In this document: in pieces, positions 30,271 through 42,624 of the stretch
Position numbering within the stretch: position 1 is the first letter of the stretch
Layout: the number at the start of each line of letters is the position of its first letter
Assembly (NCBI GenBank): GCA_026260175.1
Contig: JAKCWW010000619.1
Location: forward strand, 34,652 to 98,651
From: Reticulitermes lucifugus
Lineage: Eukaryota; Arthropoda; Insecta; Blattodea; Rhinotermitidae
Length of the DNA stretch: 64,000 bases
Reading direction: 5' to 3'
Notes under the pieces: model-generated
Databases searched by the model: none
What the model saw: only the letters and a program-made list of their open reading frames with translations
What the model was told of the DNA's origin: nothing
Program-made: the position numbers and the translations under genes

Positions 30271-30362
30271 ATATGTTCCAGCGTTTCGGGGCGTATTGCA
30301 GGTGCCATCTTAAAATTTAAGATGGAGCCTGCAATACGTACGCTGGGGAAGCTTCAACATAT
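30271..30362. repeat. near-perfect palindromic hairpin
   Basis: CGTATTGCAGGTGCCATCTT (30291-30310) pairs with AAGATGGAGCCTGCAATACG further right with two mismatches and almost no loop. Outer segments CCAGCG / CGCTGG and ATATGTT / AACATAT extend the stem with bulges. It could be a MITE, a hairpin RNA or a replication-slippage product. Confidence 0.75.
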
Positions 30363-30521
30363 GATCTGACTGATCACCGAAAGCTGCAGATACACAAAAC
30401 ATGTAACTTTTACCGTGAATCAAATTAAAAATAACTGGTTTGGTTTCTAATCGTAATCATAATTTAATGCTATATTGGGTTGTATATATAGCAAACTTAA
30501 TGGAAAATATCATATATTATT

Positions 30522-30777
30522 TTTCCATGCCTCGACAGCCGTAGTGGACATAGGCCTCCTCATTGCTAAGGTTTCGAGATTACAATCATTTAGACACACC
30601 ATACTGGGTAGGACTCCTCTGGACGAGTGACCGGCCAGTCGCAGAGACCTCTACATGACAACACACAGCACTCACAAGAGACAGACATCCATACCCCCGG
30701 CGGGATTCGAACCCACAATCCCAGCAAGCGAGCGACCTCAGACCCACGCCTCAGACCGCGCGGCCACCAGGATCGGC
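30522..30777 (-). mobile_element. SINE, family B
   Basis: This is the full-length complement of the family. On the plus strand it has CCTCGACAGCC, GACTCCTCTGGACGAGTGA, GGCGGGATTCGAACCCACAA, CAGACCGCGCGGCCAC and GATCGGC. It retains both the tRNA-like head and the 3' body. Confidence 0.85.
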
Positions 30778-31020
30778 TAAACGTCATACAGCCTACAGAA
30801 ATTAGTGAACATATCTCCAAAAATTTAGTTCGAATGTTGGACAAATTTATTTGTCTCTGGACGTTAGTGGTGAAAGAATGTAGAAGAATTTAAGGAAAGA
30901 TTAAATTCGGGTAATGCTTCGTTCGATACAGTTAAGAGACTTTTTAATTTTCCACATGTTCTCAGAAACTAATTAAAATACGTACATAGCATTCTAATTT
31001 CTTTTGTTGTCTGATAGGGG

Positions 31021-31330
31021 TGTAAAACATGTCCTCTATTCCTGGAAGGACATAGGTTATGGGTAGTCGAAAACAAAGTGCTAAGGAGGACATTTGGACT
31101 TAGAAAGAAGAAACGAAGGGAAATAGAAAATTTTACGTAATAAGAAGCTTCAGAATTTGCCCAGACCTTAGCAGACGGACGTATTATTAGGGTGACAACA
31201 CAAGAAGGGTGAAGAGCGAAACATGTAGCACGAATGCGGAGATAGAAAACTCATACCAACATTTCAGTCGAAGAAAAAGGAAGAGAAGACAAAAGCTACT
31301 TTTTAGACTTGTATGTAAAAGGGAAAATAA
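31021..31330 (+). mobile_element. LINE relic (reverse transcriptase ORF C-terminal end)
   Basis: Plus-strand pieces read GCKTC, HRLWVVENKVLRRTFGL, ADGRIIRVTTQEG and KHVARMR. They follow the LINE ORF2 tail pattern (YGCETW...HRLRVFENRVLRRIFG...MRWAGHVARMG). Stop codons and frame changes show it is dead. Confidence 0.65.
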
Positions 31331-31549
31331 TATTAAAGTGGATTATAAAAAGAAGAGTGCGAACTCGTACCGACTAGCTCATCGGTCTTTTACATAAAAC
31401 GTGAAGAGCTTCTTGATCATGTAAGGGATAAACAACTTCTCAAAATGGACTGCTCAGTGGAATAAAAACTTTTATGTTTAGCGTATGTTCTGAAACACTA
31501 CATTCGTAGTTTGTGTTTGTTTGTGACTTACTTAAAAACGCCGTGGGTA

Positions 31550-31818
31550 GCCGGGATATCTCAGTTAGTACTGTGACTCGGCTAGGGGATTGACTTCCAA
31601 AGAATCGTCGTTTGGTTCCAGGCGCGGGCAGGAATTTTCTCTGTTTTCCAATGCGTCCAGACCAGTTGCTATGTTTACCCACACGCCTTTTCATTGTGTA
31701 ATGTGGGCGCTTTCTCGGGAATAAAGTGGCCGGGGCGTGAGGTTGATCACGCATCTTCATCCTGAGCCGAGAATACGAATGCGTGGTATTATAACTTCAG
31801 TCCTCCATACGCCTTTTT
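31550..31818 (+). mobile_element. SINE, family A, diverged
   Basis: The head AGCCGGGATATCTCAGTTAG is well kept. The middle has CGTCCAGACCAGTTG, TTTCTCGGGAATAAAGTGGC, CGGGGCGTGAGGTTGATCAC and CTTCATCCTGAGCCGAG. The 3' end is poorly conserved. Confidence 0.7.
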
Positions 31819-32194
31819 TAGGTGTTTGTTAATTAGCACAGGGATAATTTTACGTACCTTTACCTTGACCTGTAAGAACGCACAATATCTCAGTCTGTGT
31901 AGCGTCGAATGGTAGAATCATTAATGAATATGAATTGCCAAGAACGTGAAAGAAAGCTATCATGGCGTCTTTCAAGAAACTGTCCCAGCATTAGGCCGGA
32001 GGATATGAGGATCTTCAAGAAAATGTCGCTCAAGGAAGCCCAGTGTCGTGGCCAAATAATAACCGCGCATCTACCGAATGCAGTTCAGAGCACCGGAGCC
32101 TTCACCTACTTGTTCAGCACACTCATTATCTAGATCTACGTATAGATGCGCATGTTCTTTGACGCTTACATAGTCTACCATTACCGCATTTACA

Positions 32195-32282
32195 AGTACA
32201 CGTCACCTGTCCCAGTCCTCAGCCAGATCAATCCAGACCATACCCCCATTCCACTTATTAAAGATACATTTTAATATTTTCC
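32195..32282 (-). mobile_element. LINE relic (ORF2 C-terminal end)
   Basis: The minus strand encodes ILKCIFNKWNGGMVWIDLAE followed by DWDR, like the WEDNIKMDLREIG...DWIDLAQDRDRWR ending of insect LINE ORF2. It abuts the SINE that starts at 32283 on the other strand. Confidence 0.55.
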
Positions 32283-32517
32283 TCCGAATCCCGGTGGAGG
32301 CGAGATTTTTCGCAGCCGTCCAGACCGGCCCTGGGGCCCACCCAGCCNNNNNNNNNNNNNNNNNNNNNNNNNNNNNNNNNNNNNNNNNNNNNNNNNNGGA
32401 GTTGACCACCCACCCTCATCTAGTGCCGAGGTTAAAGAAAGAGTAGAGCTATACCTCTACGTCCCCTCTGGGCCTTCGTGGCCTGTTCTAGGGAGAACTT
32501 TACCTTTACCTTTACCT
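32283..32517 (+). mobile_element. SINE, family A, interrupted by an assembly gap
   Basis: It begins at the B box (GAATCCCGGTGGAGGCGAG), keeps CCAGACCGGCCCTGGGGCCC, has 50 N, and resumes GGAGTTGACCACCCACCCTC. It ends in repeated TTTACC. By comparison with the full copy at 40088-40383 about 53 bases are missing, close to the N length by coincidence. Confidence 0.9.
32348..32397. other. assembly gap (50 N)
   Basis: A run of exactly 50 N inside a family A SINE. Confidence 0.99.
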
Positions 32518-32867
32518 CCCATCTACACCTAGGTCTTGCAAGCGTTTCTTTTCCTCAGGTTTCCCCAACAAAACTTTGTATGCACATCTCCTCCACAATA
32601 TACACTTCATGAAATAATGTTTCAGTCTCTATAAACACAAGGTAATGACAGACAGCGTCGATTTAGGCTTCCAGTATTGACACAGATCAACTTTTGCAGG
32701 TGCAGATATGGAGATATGGAACTTCAAATGATCTTTCTATTCCGTATCTTTCCTTTCAATGTTTTTATCTACGGATATTATCGTCCGATACTTTAGGTTC
32801 TCACAGCGTGCTGCTGAGGATCAAAGCCTTGAAATCTTACGCCGTATGAACTGGTAACATGGGCAGA

Positions 32868-32990
32868 TTGACCCTGCAATGAAAGCTTTATGATCTTTCG
32901 AAACGTCGGCAACTGTTTACAAATCTTTACGGCGCAACACCGTCTAAGACTTTTACTTCTAGTAGCATGACCCTGATTCTTGTTTTTACA
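32868..32990 (+). repeat. dispersed repeat with TTCGAAACGTCGG core, copy 1
   Basis: ATGATCTTTCGAAACGTCGG is followed by ACAAATCTTTACGGCGCAAC. The same ordered blocks recur in at least five other places on both strands. Confidence 0.6.
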
Positions 32991-34274
32991 AGCACCTACT
33001 CCAACGCTAATATCACATCTGTTTAGTGCTGTATTTCTAAAATACCTGTGGAAATACTAAACACGGTTAAAAGATTTTTGGGTCACAAGTTTGACACCCA
33101 TAAGAATACAAAGGATTTCTAAGAGAAAGTTTAATTTATAGCTACGTTTACAACGTAGCAGTAAAGGGAATGTGTAGGTTTTGCGAAAGGGTTTACAGTG
33201 CACACCTACCCTACCATAAAAGTGAAAGCGGGTTCTGTTGTACCTGTATTTTGAATCTGACCTAAATCTTTAGAAACAAAATATTTTTTTCTAAAGAACA
33301 GAAAAGTTTTGACTGATCTTCCTTGAGTTCTGATTGTTCCGAAGTTTTCAGTGCATTTTAAGGTAACAGTGGTTCTTCGTGTAACATACCCTTTCGTTTC
33401 TCTGCTTGCTTGAAGTCTACAGGACGAGGACTTGCCATGGTTGTCATTTAGAATCGAGCACTGGACCGAAAATTCTTACTTGGGGTATCATTGAGGCAAC
33501 TTTGTTATTTAAGCTAGTGCATTCAGCATTTATTTTGTGGAATGTTTTATTTCATCGTGGACAGCATTTTGATTCTCGGAAGAATGCTATGTCCAGTTCC
33601 TGGATCAATTGCTATTACAGAGAAGTACATGATATTCCTCAGTTTTCTAATACAATATGAATTGCTGGAAACATTCATATATTCACGACGCTTACTCTTC
33701 ATTCTCTATCTTACACATAATCCCTTTGTGGTTAACCCTTTGAAACATGAAGAAAAAATGTAAAACACTTTCCTTTTCGATATTCCCCAATAAGATATAT
33801 AAAACAGTATTACTTTGTCTGAAAGTTTCTAGGATTCACCCTTTCTTCTTATAAGAGCAGTCTTAAGAGGAAGATGAATATGGAATGATACTGACAGAGA
33901 AAAACAGAATCTTCCCTTGGAATTTCGTCGAAGTAACACATAACAAGAGAGGCAATGTACGTACAAACGTAATTTTGAGTGACGTTCGCGAACCATTGTT
34001 GCCGTGGAAAAGCAATAAGTATTACATACTCTGAGAGTGTGACTGTAGCCTTAGTTATCCAGGACGCAATGCGCATGCGCTGTATTATATTGCGATCTGT
34101 GGCCTGTCTGGCTCTAGCATATTTTTCACATTATCCCATAAAGGGCACGATTTTTGGGAAAAAGGTATTGGACATAAAATATGTTTTGTTTTTCTCTACA
34201 ACTTTCTTCTGAGACATTTCTCATTCTAAAAAGAATTCAGCCAGATATTATCACAAATATACACATGTCTTCAC

Positions 34275-34490
34275 ATGAAGTACCAGTTATTCTTAATAAA
34301 ACTTGAATTTTCTCGACAGATTTTCGAAAAATGCTCAGTATCAAATTTCATAAAAATCCGTCCAGTGGGAGTCGATTTGTTCTATGCGGACAGACATGCG
34401 GATGTAGGGACAGACATGACGAAGCTAAGAGTCGCTTTTCGCAATTTTGCGAACGCGCCTACAAACATTTCATACGTAAGACTAAACAAC
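34275..34490 (+). mobile_element. dispersed repeat, FSRQIFEK type
   Basis: One frame reads EFSRQIFEKCSVSNFIKIRP, then GVDLFYADRH and TDMTKLRVAFRNFANAPTN. I recall near-identical spurious proteins from cockroach and termite gene sets, which marks this as a transposable-element end rather than a host gene. The family is unknown to me. Confidence 0.55.
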
Positions 34491-36369
34491 TTGCGTCTCC
34501 TTTAGAGTAACAAAACAGTGAGTAATAAGTAGGCTAGTAGTCGGTTTGTATTGTAAGAAACACACGAAACCCGTATATACTGTGCTGGCAAAATGTAGAC
34601 CTTTATAATTTTACAGCAGTTGGTACATATAATTACCACTAGGCGTTAAACATTTAATTTATGTGAAATTCTTAAACTGGCCTGTGATAATATAGGAAGC
34701 TAGGGGAAAGCAGTCTGTCAAGTTAAGCGTGAAATTGAGATATTAGCCATGAAAATTACATGTAGGTTGCAGTTCTGTGCTACGCACATGGACCACCAAT
34801 GTGAAACGTAGGGAAGTTCGAGTCAGTCGGTCATTTTGATGGTAATTCGGTGGTAACTTGGCCATAACGAACGTTAACAGAGGGATGAGGGGTGGATTGA
34901 GGGGCCGGTTCTTTCTAGACATATGGAGTGTTCCTGAGCACCAGATGTGAATCTCTCAATAACATTTAAAAATTTTCTTCATTCTAAATTTAGTAAAGAC
35001 GAAAAATACGCTAATGGAGTGCTTGTTCCGAGGTTTAGTATTGTCAAAAATATTTCCGTATTTGGAAGGGACTCTCGCCCGTCGTCTTTTGCAAAAGAAT
35101 CCGAAAAGAAATTGTATTTATCGGCTCGCTTAAATGTTTCTTGAAATATGGAAAATTTTCGTAATGAATATCTGAATACTTTCTGCTCTTTACCCAGTAT
35201 TGTGAGGATGGTTAAAGACGTTGGATGAAATAAGGAGGAAGTGTTACACGAATGGGTGGGATCAGTGACATGTGCAAATTTTAAGTTGTAAAACTTGAAG
35301 AATTAGTCTGTTTGGGAAACTATCCTAAAGGAAGACCATTCTGAAATGTATCTGACAGAAATTGGGTTCATGGATGTGAGTTATTTCAGGTGGCTCAATG
35401 CAGTTCCGAGAGGTTGGATTTTGTAAACACGATAGTTAGCCTTCTAGTTACAGACGGCTTGCTTTTGAAATATGACGGCATATAGCTCAATTGATATGTA
35501 CCACACCTTGAAAGCAAACTACTGCCTCCATCTAGAACGTAGAAGAAACCTACCTTGGATATGGTGGCAAAGTGTCTATCCGAAAATTCTTTATCTATGT
35601 ACCAAAGTAGACTGTTTCACGCCCCACAAAAATAATCTGTATGTTCACAGTCATGAGAAATTAACATTTCAAACGGCGAGTTCCATAAAAGAAGTGGAGA
35701 AACTTGATCAGGTGAAGAATTATAATATTTTTAAAAAGACATCTAGTTAGGACAAATTTTAAAATTTATAAAATTAATAGAAGAGAAAAATTCAATCTTT
35801 CATTTATGCCATAGGTAATTTAATAATGTATATCATTTGAAGCGTCTTTGTAGTGTCGGTTATAATGTAACAGTCATGACTGCAAAATTTGATTGCGAAT
35901 GCACAGTGTCTGGGACACCGATAATAAACCTACACAGAAAAATTGCTTTGTAATTTGTAAAAGCTACAGCCATAAAGCACCGCAATGTATTCTATAGGAG
36001 TGCAGTCACTTGACACGACCTTTCTCTTGCTAAACATCGGACTTCAAGAGACTTTAGCGCCACTTTATTTTGGTCACTTCAACTTGCCTGGAGGAGCGTC
36101 CAACTTATCTACCAGAGTCTGCTCTGGCAAAGAAACATGTGAAGAAGAGGAACGATTGATATTAAATTTACTGGTAACGTGCGTTGCAAAGGAAAGATGA
36201 CTGCTGTCCCCTGAATTCATCATCCAATTCTTCCATTGTTAACACAAATTTAACCTAGGCTAGGGATATTGAGATGCGGTTGCCGGCTGTTTTACGAACA
36301 CAGGAACACGTGATACAGTAGCGGTGAAGATTTGCACTTGTATACACGAGCTATGTAGTCATTAAATAA

Positions 36370-36573
36370 CGCATGCGCGCGCGCGCGCACACACACACAC
36401 TCACATTCTTGTCTCACACACCCATACACACACACACACACACACACACAGACCCTGTCTCACACACCCATACACACACATTTTGTCACACACACCCACA
36501 CACACACCCACACACACACCCTGTCTCACATACCAATACACACACATTCTGTCTCACACGCACACACGCAGTC
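36370..36573 (+). repeat. compound (CG)n(CA)n tract with a higher-order repeat
   Basis: An alternating GCGCGC run leads into CA repeats. Within it CTGTCTCACACACCCATACA-like blocks recur three or four times. Alternating CG/CA is prone to Z-DNA. It is not coding. Confidence 0.92.
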
Positions 36574-39500
36574 TATGATGCTCGCTGATATTCTGACTAA
36601 ACTTTCTCCTATTTCCATCAATTTCTGCAGGCCAATGTTAAGGAGTACGTGAAAAGGATAGGGGAAAATTTGTTTCGATTTTTAGGCTGCTCACATTTTA
36701 TCAACATCTTCCCTATGAATAAGACGCTGTATGAAACATGCAATTGAAAAAGCGTTGTTAAATAATCTAATAGCCAATTTGAATGACCTCAGAATGTAAT
36801 GTTTCTGACGCTTCTACCGCAGTACTGGACATACATGTGACTTAAGACTATTACTGTTGAACTTTTATTTCTTATTGTGTTTTACGTTTTATCAATTGGC
36901 AGAATTTTCATAAGTGGTGTCTTCATTTTCATGACGGTCTCTGTAAACTGTTATATGTTTTCGTAGCGCCTAGCTACGGGCTGAACACACTTGCAAGAAA
37001 TCTTACTGTCTCATTTTCAGAACTAATTAATTCTGAATCGAAATAAATATGACAGCCTAATCCGTGACACCCTAACTACCCAAGAATGACCCCATCGGCC
37101 GTAGCTCAAGAGAGATTATCATCAACATTCAGTATCTCCTCTTCGCCTATGTGTTTTCTTGAGACGGGGAAGAACCTTGAACTCGATTCATGCAGCGCGA
37201 TGGAGGAGGTTGGGGGGCACATTACAACGAAACAGTAGGTCTACGTGTCATCGACCCTCGGTCCATCCCTTGTCCATACAATAACTAAGCCATAAAAAGG
37301 AAAATTTTTATGGCAGGTTTACAAGGACGTAAACTGAATGTTTTGTAAGGAGGATAGAGGTTTCAAGGCTGAGGGGTGCTTGTGTTTCAAGGTTCTGTGA
37401 CCGAAAGTTGCTACTGCTGAAGAGAAAACACGTTTATGCTCTTTATTGATGCAAACTAAATAACTTACTAATGCAATCCATGGAAGAGAGTCCTTACTGA
37501 GAAGACGACAATTGTTCATGCAGGCATTATGTGATGAGAATCCATGTAGACTGGTAAAGAGCTACCTCGGTTTCGCAGGGACTTTCTACATTCATCTTCA
37601 ACGTCTACGCAGTTAAAAGAAATTGGTCTCCTTTAACCCTGAAAAAGGAAACAATATGTTCCTCCGAAACTTTGTAAATATTAGCCAATTGATACGAAGC
37701 CATATCGCAAAACGCTTGGATGTATATTAAGACGTCTGTGAAAAGGTGCAATCTCGCAAGTTGAATGTTGCTCACCTAGTTAAGAATTCTCTCGAAATTA
37801 GCCCTATTGAAATCGAAGATTCATTACCGTGTTTACAACTGCCCACGACTGGCCTGTACCCTAAGCAACGTGACTCCAAACCCTCCTCTCCAGTTTAAGA
37901 TCCATTTTAACACTACCATCCCATCTATGACAAAGTCTTCAAAATGCTCTCTTTCCTCAGATTATTCACACTTACCAAACGTCGAATATATGAATGCATG
38001 AAGCTTTACGTCCTTCAGCCTATACTGCTTTATGACATCGTATTTATTACAAGGGCAAATTTTATTTCGTTCTAATGTCGCTTTCGATTTGTTATTGGCA
38101 TTGTTTCCTATTATTTAAGTCCCAGATTCGGAAGTCAGCTCTGAATCCGGCTATTCTAACTTATTTTACATGGTTTATATATATATAACTTATATGCATT
38201 TCTGCACAGGTGCTATTTAACGATGAGGTTCCCTTACAAGGATCTGGCAAGTACCACATACAGTCTTCTAAATAGTTCTTCATAGCCCTATATATATAAT
38301 ATGGAACAACTGCAATCCTAAATGTGATAGTTCTTGAAATGGACTCTACCTGTTCACCTATCTACTTTTTGCTTAACGTTTATTCTTTTCTCTCCCTTTT
38401 ACTGCGGAGAATGGAAAGTACTTTGCAACCGCTCATAAACAATCGAAGTTTGTTTGTACTGCATTTCCTGAAGGCACTAAAACGGATCATTTTAACGTCA
38501 AATGGGATACCTAACCGCAGGTGAAAATGTGTTCCGGCAATTCGAGTATAGTCCTGTTCCTTATTCCGAAGTTTCCGATGTCAAATCTCGACTCAAAGCC
38601 AAGCTATATTGATATGAGATTTTTCATGAATTTTCTCGGCCCTTCCTTGAAAATTCTGGAATGTTATTTCAAATTGCACCACGACCTCTTCCTTCCACAT
38701 ATTGTCCAAGTAATTATTCAATAAGTCATCTTAAAATTCAATATTATATCATCTCAGCTACCGGCAGCGTCGTTAAATGAAACGCAAATAAGTAAGTAAA
38801 TAAAAAAATAAAGCACGTTATATTGAGACACAGGCTTAGAAAGTACTTCTCCCGTATGTGAAATTGAAAATGGTCTTTTAGTATTAATGAGGGATATCCT
38901 GTGTTTTGTTTATTTCTGTTTATACGCACATTGATGAAGTAGATAACAAAAGAGGAAAACTAAACACACAGAACTAACACTTCTCCAGACTACATACACC
39001 TTGTTTCTCGATAATTACAACATTTTCAACCTTTGAAATCCATATACAAAAGAATATCCCCTTCACTTATTTGAAGTAATACACAAATGTTTTTAATATA
39101 TCCCAATATATGTTCTTATTTTGTTACTCTATTTTCAACTTTCACAACATACACAGTGCTCTAAGCCTGAGATCTCAATCACTTGACATTTTATCGTGTT
39201 GTACGCATGCGATCTTTATTTAAGTATTTTTATAATTCCTGTTGATTGCTTTTAATCAAAGCCGAAACATGTTGCATAATATATATTAAATCACTGCAAA
39301 GTATAGATGTGATTGATTCCCGCTCTTCCCCTTTTCACAAATGTCACATAATGATTGCAGCTGCGAAGAAAATGGCTTCCACTTACGATTCTATTTTCAG
39401 GAAAACAGACAGACATTAGGATGAAAGGGTACGGTTTAGGGGGTGGGTCTTTGTTGAACAATGCAAACCAATAACGAGCTGGTAGTTGCAGAGGAAAGGT

Positions 39501-39705
39501 TGCTTCCTACTGGGCATGAGAATTCTCGGATATCCGAAGGCTAAGCCTACTTCTCATTATCTTTTCCTGTCCACAGTGTTCCCTGTTGTGCTAATAGTTA
39601 TTGGACTTTTTGAGGCTGCATTATCCCAGACGCATCATAATCATATCTGATAGGGTAGCACACATAATACAAAATTATAATAAGACGCTATTTTATTTCT
39701 TATTA
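36574..39705. other. intergenic, no gene recognised
   Basis: Only the low-copy repeat at 38.5 kb stands out. Confidence 0.6.
38530..38785 (+). repeat. low-copy dispersed repeat, copy 1
   Basis: TTCCTTGAAAATTCTGGAATG, then TATTTCAAATTGCACCACGA and CCTTCCACATATTGTCCAAG, match a block at 52.57-52.65 kb. The 3' side carries ATCTCAGCTACCGGCAGCGT and GTCGTTAAATGAAAC, reminiscent of transposon ends. Confidence 0.45.
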
Positions 39706-40010
39706 GGGACCGGGATAGTGCCGTCCTTATAGTGACGAGGTTAGGGACTGGGTGACCGAAAATGTGTGGCTCCCTTCCATGCAGATACGAGATACATATC
39801 TCGTTCCGCAAGTGTTGAGATCTGCACAGGAGCCCACGCAGCTTAAGATACTATTAGATTGGTATCGGCGGATTTTTCCCAGCGCGTAAAGCGGCCGGCG
39901 TGTGAATCTAATACTCGCCTGCAGCTAATACGAAGCTTAATAATGCGTAGAACTCCACCTTCACTCCCCTTTATGCCTTCACGGCATGCGAAAGGGCATT
40001 CTGTACCCTT
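39706..40010 (+). mobile_element. SINE, family A, diverged
   Basis: The head is GGGACCGGGATAGTG and the middle is disrupted. It then carries GCGTAAAGCGGCCGGCGTG, CTCCCCTTTATGCCTTCACG and CTGTACCCTT. It lies head-out next to an oppositely oriented copy. Confidence 0.6.
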
Positions 40011-40087
40011 ATTTCATACATTACATTTGCCATGCTTATTGGTTAAAGCTACCTGACAATTGTTCTAGAATGATATTAATTTCCAAA

Positions 40088-40383
40088 AGTAAAAATGTAA
40101 AGGTAAAGTTCTCCCTAAAACGGGCCATGAAGGCCCAGATGGGGAGTAGAGGTATAGCTCTACTCTTTCTTTAACCCTGGCACTAGATGAGGGTGGGCGA
40201 TCAACTCCACGCCCCAGCCGCTTTACCCCCAGGAAAGAGACCCGGTACCCATTCTATAGGAGGCTGGGTGGGCCCCAGGGCCGGTCTGGACAGCTGCGGA
40301 AAATCTCGCCTCCACCGGGATTCGATCCCCGGATCGTCCAGCCCGTAGCGAGTCGTTGTACCGACTGAGCTATCCCGGCCCAC
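40088..40383 (-). mobile_element. full-length SINE, family A, with target-site duplication
   Basis: This is the best copy in the window. The minus strand starts GGCCGGGATAGCTCAGTCGG, has the B box GGATCGAATCCC, then CCAGACCGGCCCTGGGGCCC, GGTAAAGCGGCTGGGGCGTG and CTTTACCTTTACATTTTTAC at the 3' end. A 13-bp direct repeat, ATTAATTT(C/A)CAAA, flanks it at 40075-40087 and 40384-40396 (12 of 13 match). Confidence 0.93.
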
Positions 40384-40396
40384 ATTAATTTACAAA

Positions 40397-42624
40397 TACA
40401 TAGTAAATAGTAATTACATACGTCCCAAGCATATTATTAGACAAACGGCGTCCAATCATTCTTCAAATATTCCTTTTCTTGAGGTAATTTTTACAAATCT
40501 CTATACCTTGCTTCCGTAGTACCTTAAATAAGCAAAAGTTCTTTTTGAAAAACTGGTAGTTGATCTGCTGATCAAAATGTATATTTCTCTTAATCATGTA
40601 GAAATACTAGTCCTCGTGTTCTCTTTCCCAGCGGACACAAAGTTGAACACTTCATAGCAGTTTAATACTGAATGCTTAATACAGTATCTTGCACTTGTAT
40701 AGCGCGGTATTCAATGACAAATTTGCCTTTACGATGCGTCTAAACCTCAAACGGTTTCACTGCCACCAATAAAACAATGTCTACATAGTGTTATTGCAAC
40801 TCCTATTTCGGACAGTATCCGCATGTCGGCCCGAAAAGATCGTGCTGTGATGGCGAAATTTTTATTATGATTTTTCTCCTGTCGAATAGCAGGATTTCGC
40901 GACCCTTAGCACTTGCCCCCCCTCGCTTTCTGATTTACCACTGAACTGTATTTTTAGGAAAATTAAGCGTAGCAAATAATTTGTCCCTAAGTCAAGTGTA
41001 TGCCATTTCGTGACAGAAGTTTCCATGACCTCCTAAGTTAATTCAGATGATTGCTGTGATGTTTACTTTAATACTTTCGTAGTTAAAATTTATAAAGCAA
41101 ATTTAGACAACCCTCAGAATATAGAATAGTAAGGTCTATAGAAATGCGAACTTTACTGATGAAACGCCACAAATAATTCAGTCAACTACAAAATACTAGA
41201 ATTTTATTTAAAGAAGTACGACTGGTTTTCCGGAGTAAAGTCTCAGTAGTAGCATAGCCGTCCTTCTTAATCCAGGTTGCACAAATTTCCCTACGAGGCA
41301 CCCGACAATCGAAGGCGCTAGAATGGTGACATGAAGCGAGTTTAGTACTGAGAATCCAGAGATGTTAAGCGCCACAGTAAAAGTGATTGGTCGTCACGGC
41401 CACTTGGCTACCGGAATTTGTTATTAATACTTCTCACTTCAACGACAACCTACGTAAGCATGATCTTTCACTCGTAGCAAAACAACCTTGAAATTTATAC
41501 AAGGTCGTTAAATAATAAATAACTCAAGTAAAATAAATTACGTAATAAGAATATAGAGGATGGAGGAATAACACAAATAGAATGAAAGAAAAAAGGAAGA
41601 TGCGTATCATTACAAGTACTTATATAAATTACACAATTAAACGATATATTTGTATTTTCAAAGGTTTCGCTCTGTTTTGGAATTTTTGTTTATTATTGTA
41701 TTTTACTCATCTCTACCAACTGATTTAGTTACGTTAAAAAGGCAGGCTGTCATATCACTGTACATTTAAGTCAAATAAAAAGGTGTCCCTTATGTAGCTA
41801 TGTCGCTACGTGTTTCATTAAGGCCGTACCTGCGAAGTCACCTAGTGGATTGGCCTAACTTAAAAACGTTATGCATAATAAAATGTTTAGAAGAAATTAA
41901 AATGTTCATTATTAAACATGTAGGTGGCTGTATCGTCCAATGAACGTACCATATCCTGTAGAGCCATGAACAGCGGATGCTATCACTCACAGCTGTGTTT
42001 TATTGAATACTGGACACACCAGCGTCACAACGCACAATACGACGTCGTATAGGTACCGAAGAACAATTTTTTCATTCCACTGAGATATTCAGGCTAGCGT
42101 GTGTTGCATCGCACTCCATGCAAACATCTCTTGTGATGTGTACGTTTAAATATTGTGGTATATTTTTTAATTGAAAGATGTTTATTGAGTGAGTACTAGA
42201 ATTTTGGGTGGAAGCGATTTTTATCGAGGTACGGTGGAATGTTGGTGGAAATCAGAAAAATTGGAACCTTACCAGAACTAGCGTCGAGCGTCTCCTGTAA
42301 ATAATATTGTAAAGTCTCAGTGACGTACAGGAAAATACAGTAGGCTTAATTAATTGAAGAGAAGTTTTCAGTAAGTAGAAAATGAATCAATGGCCTTCGA
42401 GGCTGTCATTATCCTGAGTGAGATGTGTTATTTGTTTACCGTGATAATGGAGACAGCATGAGTCTTCGAAACGTAGGCAAAATTCTGTCTGCACGGCGTT
42501 ACATCAAATAAGACATCAGTCTTGACTGTAACAGCCTACTGGAAAATGTTGACCGACACCTTCTTCATGATTGTTCTATCAATTTAGAAAATTAAGGGAG
42601 TTTTTTTTTGCATCTCTTTAAAAC
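40397..42624. other. intergenic, no gene recognised
   Basis: AT-rich DNA apart from the TTCGAAACG-core repeat near its right end. Nothing else could be supported. Confidence 0.6.
42440..42545 (+). repeat. dispersed TTCGAAACG-core repeat, copy 2
   Basis: TGATAATGGAGACAGCATGA, GTCTTCGAAACGTAGG and CACGGCGTTACATC in order. Confidence 0.55.

Larger units (their letters stand above)
32518..36369. other. intergenic with repeat fragments
   Basis: Besides the repeats listed at 32.9 and 34.3 kb, there is a perfect GCGCATGCGC palindrome (34071-34080) that resembles an NRF-1/Ewg site. No gene is recognised. Confidence 0.6.

Noticed and set aside
36373-36588. His-Thr repeat protein
   Set aside because: A translation of CA repeats.
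37085-37100. Family D SINE fragment (minus strand CCGATGGGGTCATT)
   Set aside because: Only about 14 bases match and the flanks do not align.
40310-40383. Genuine tRNA gene
   Set aside because: It is the head of a full-length family A SINE with flanking duplication.
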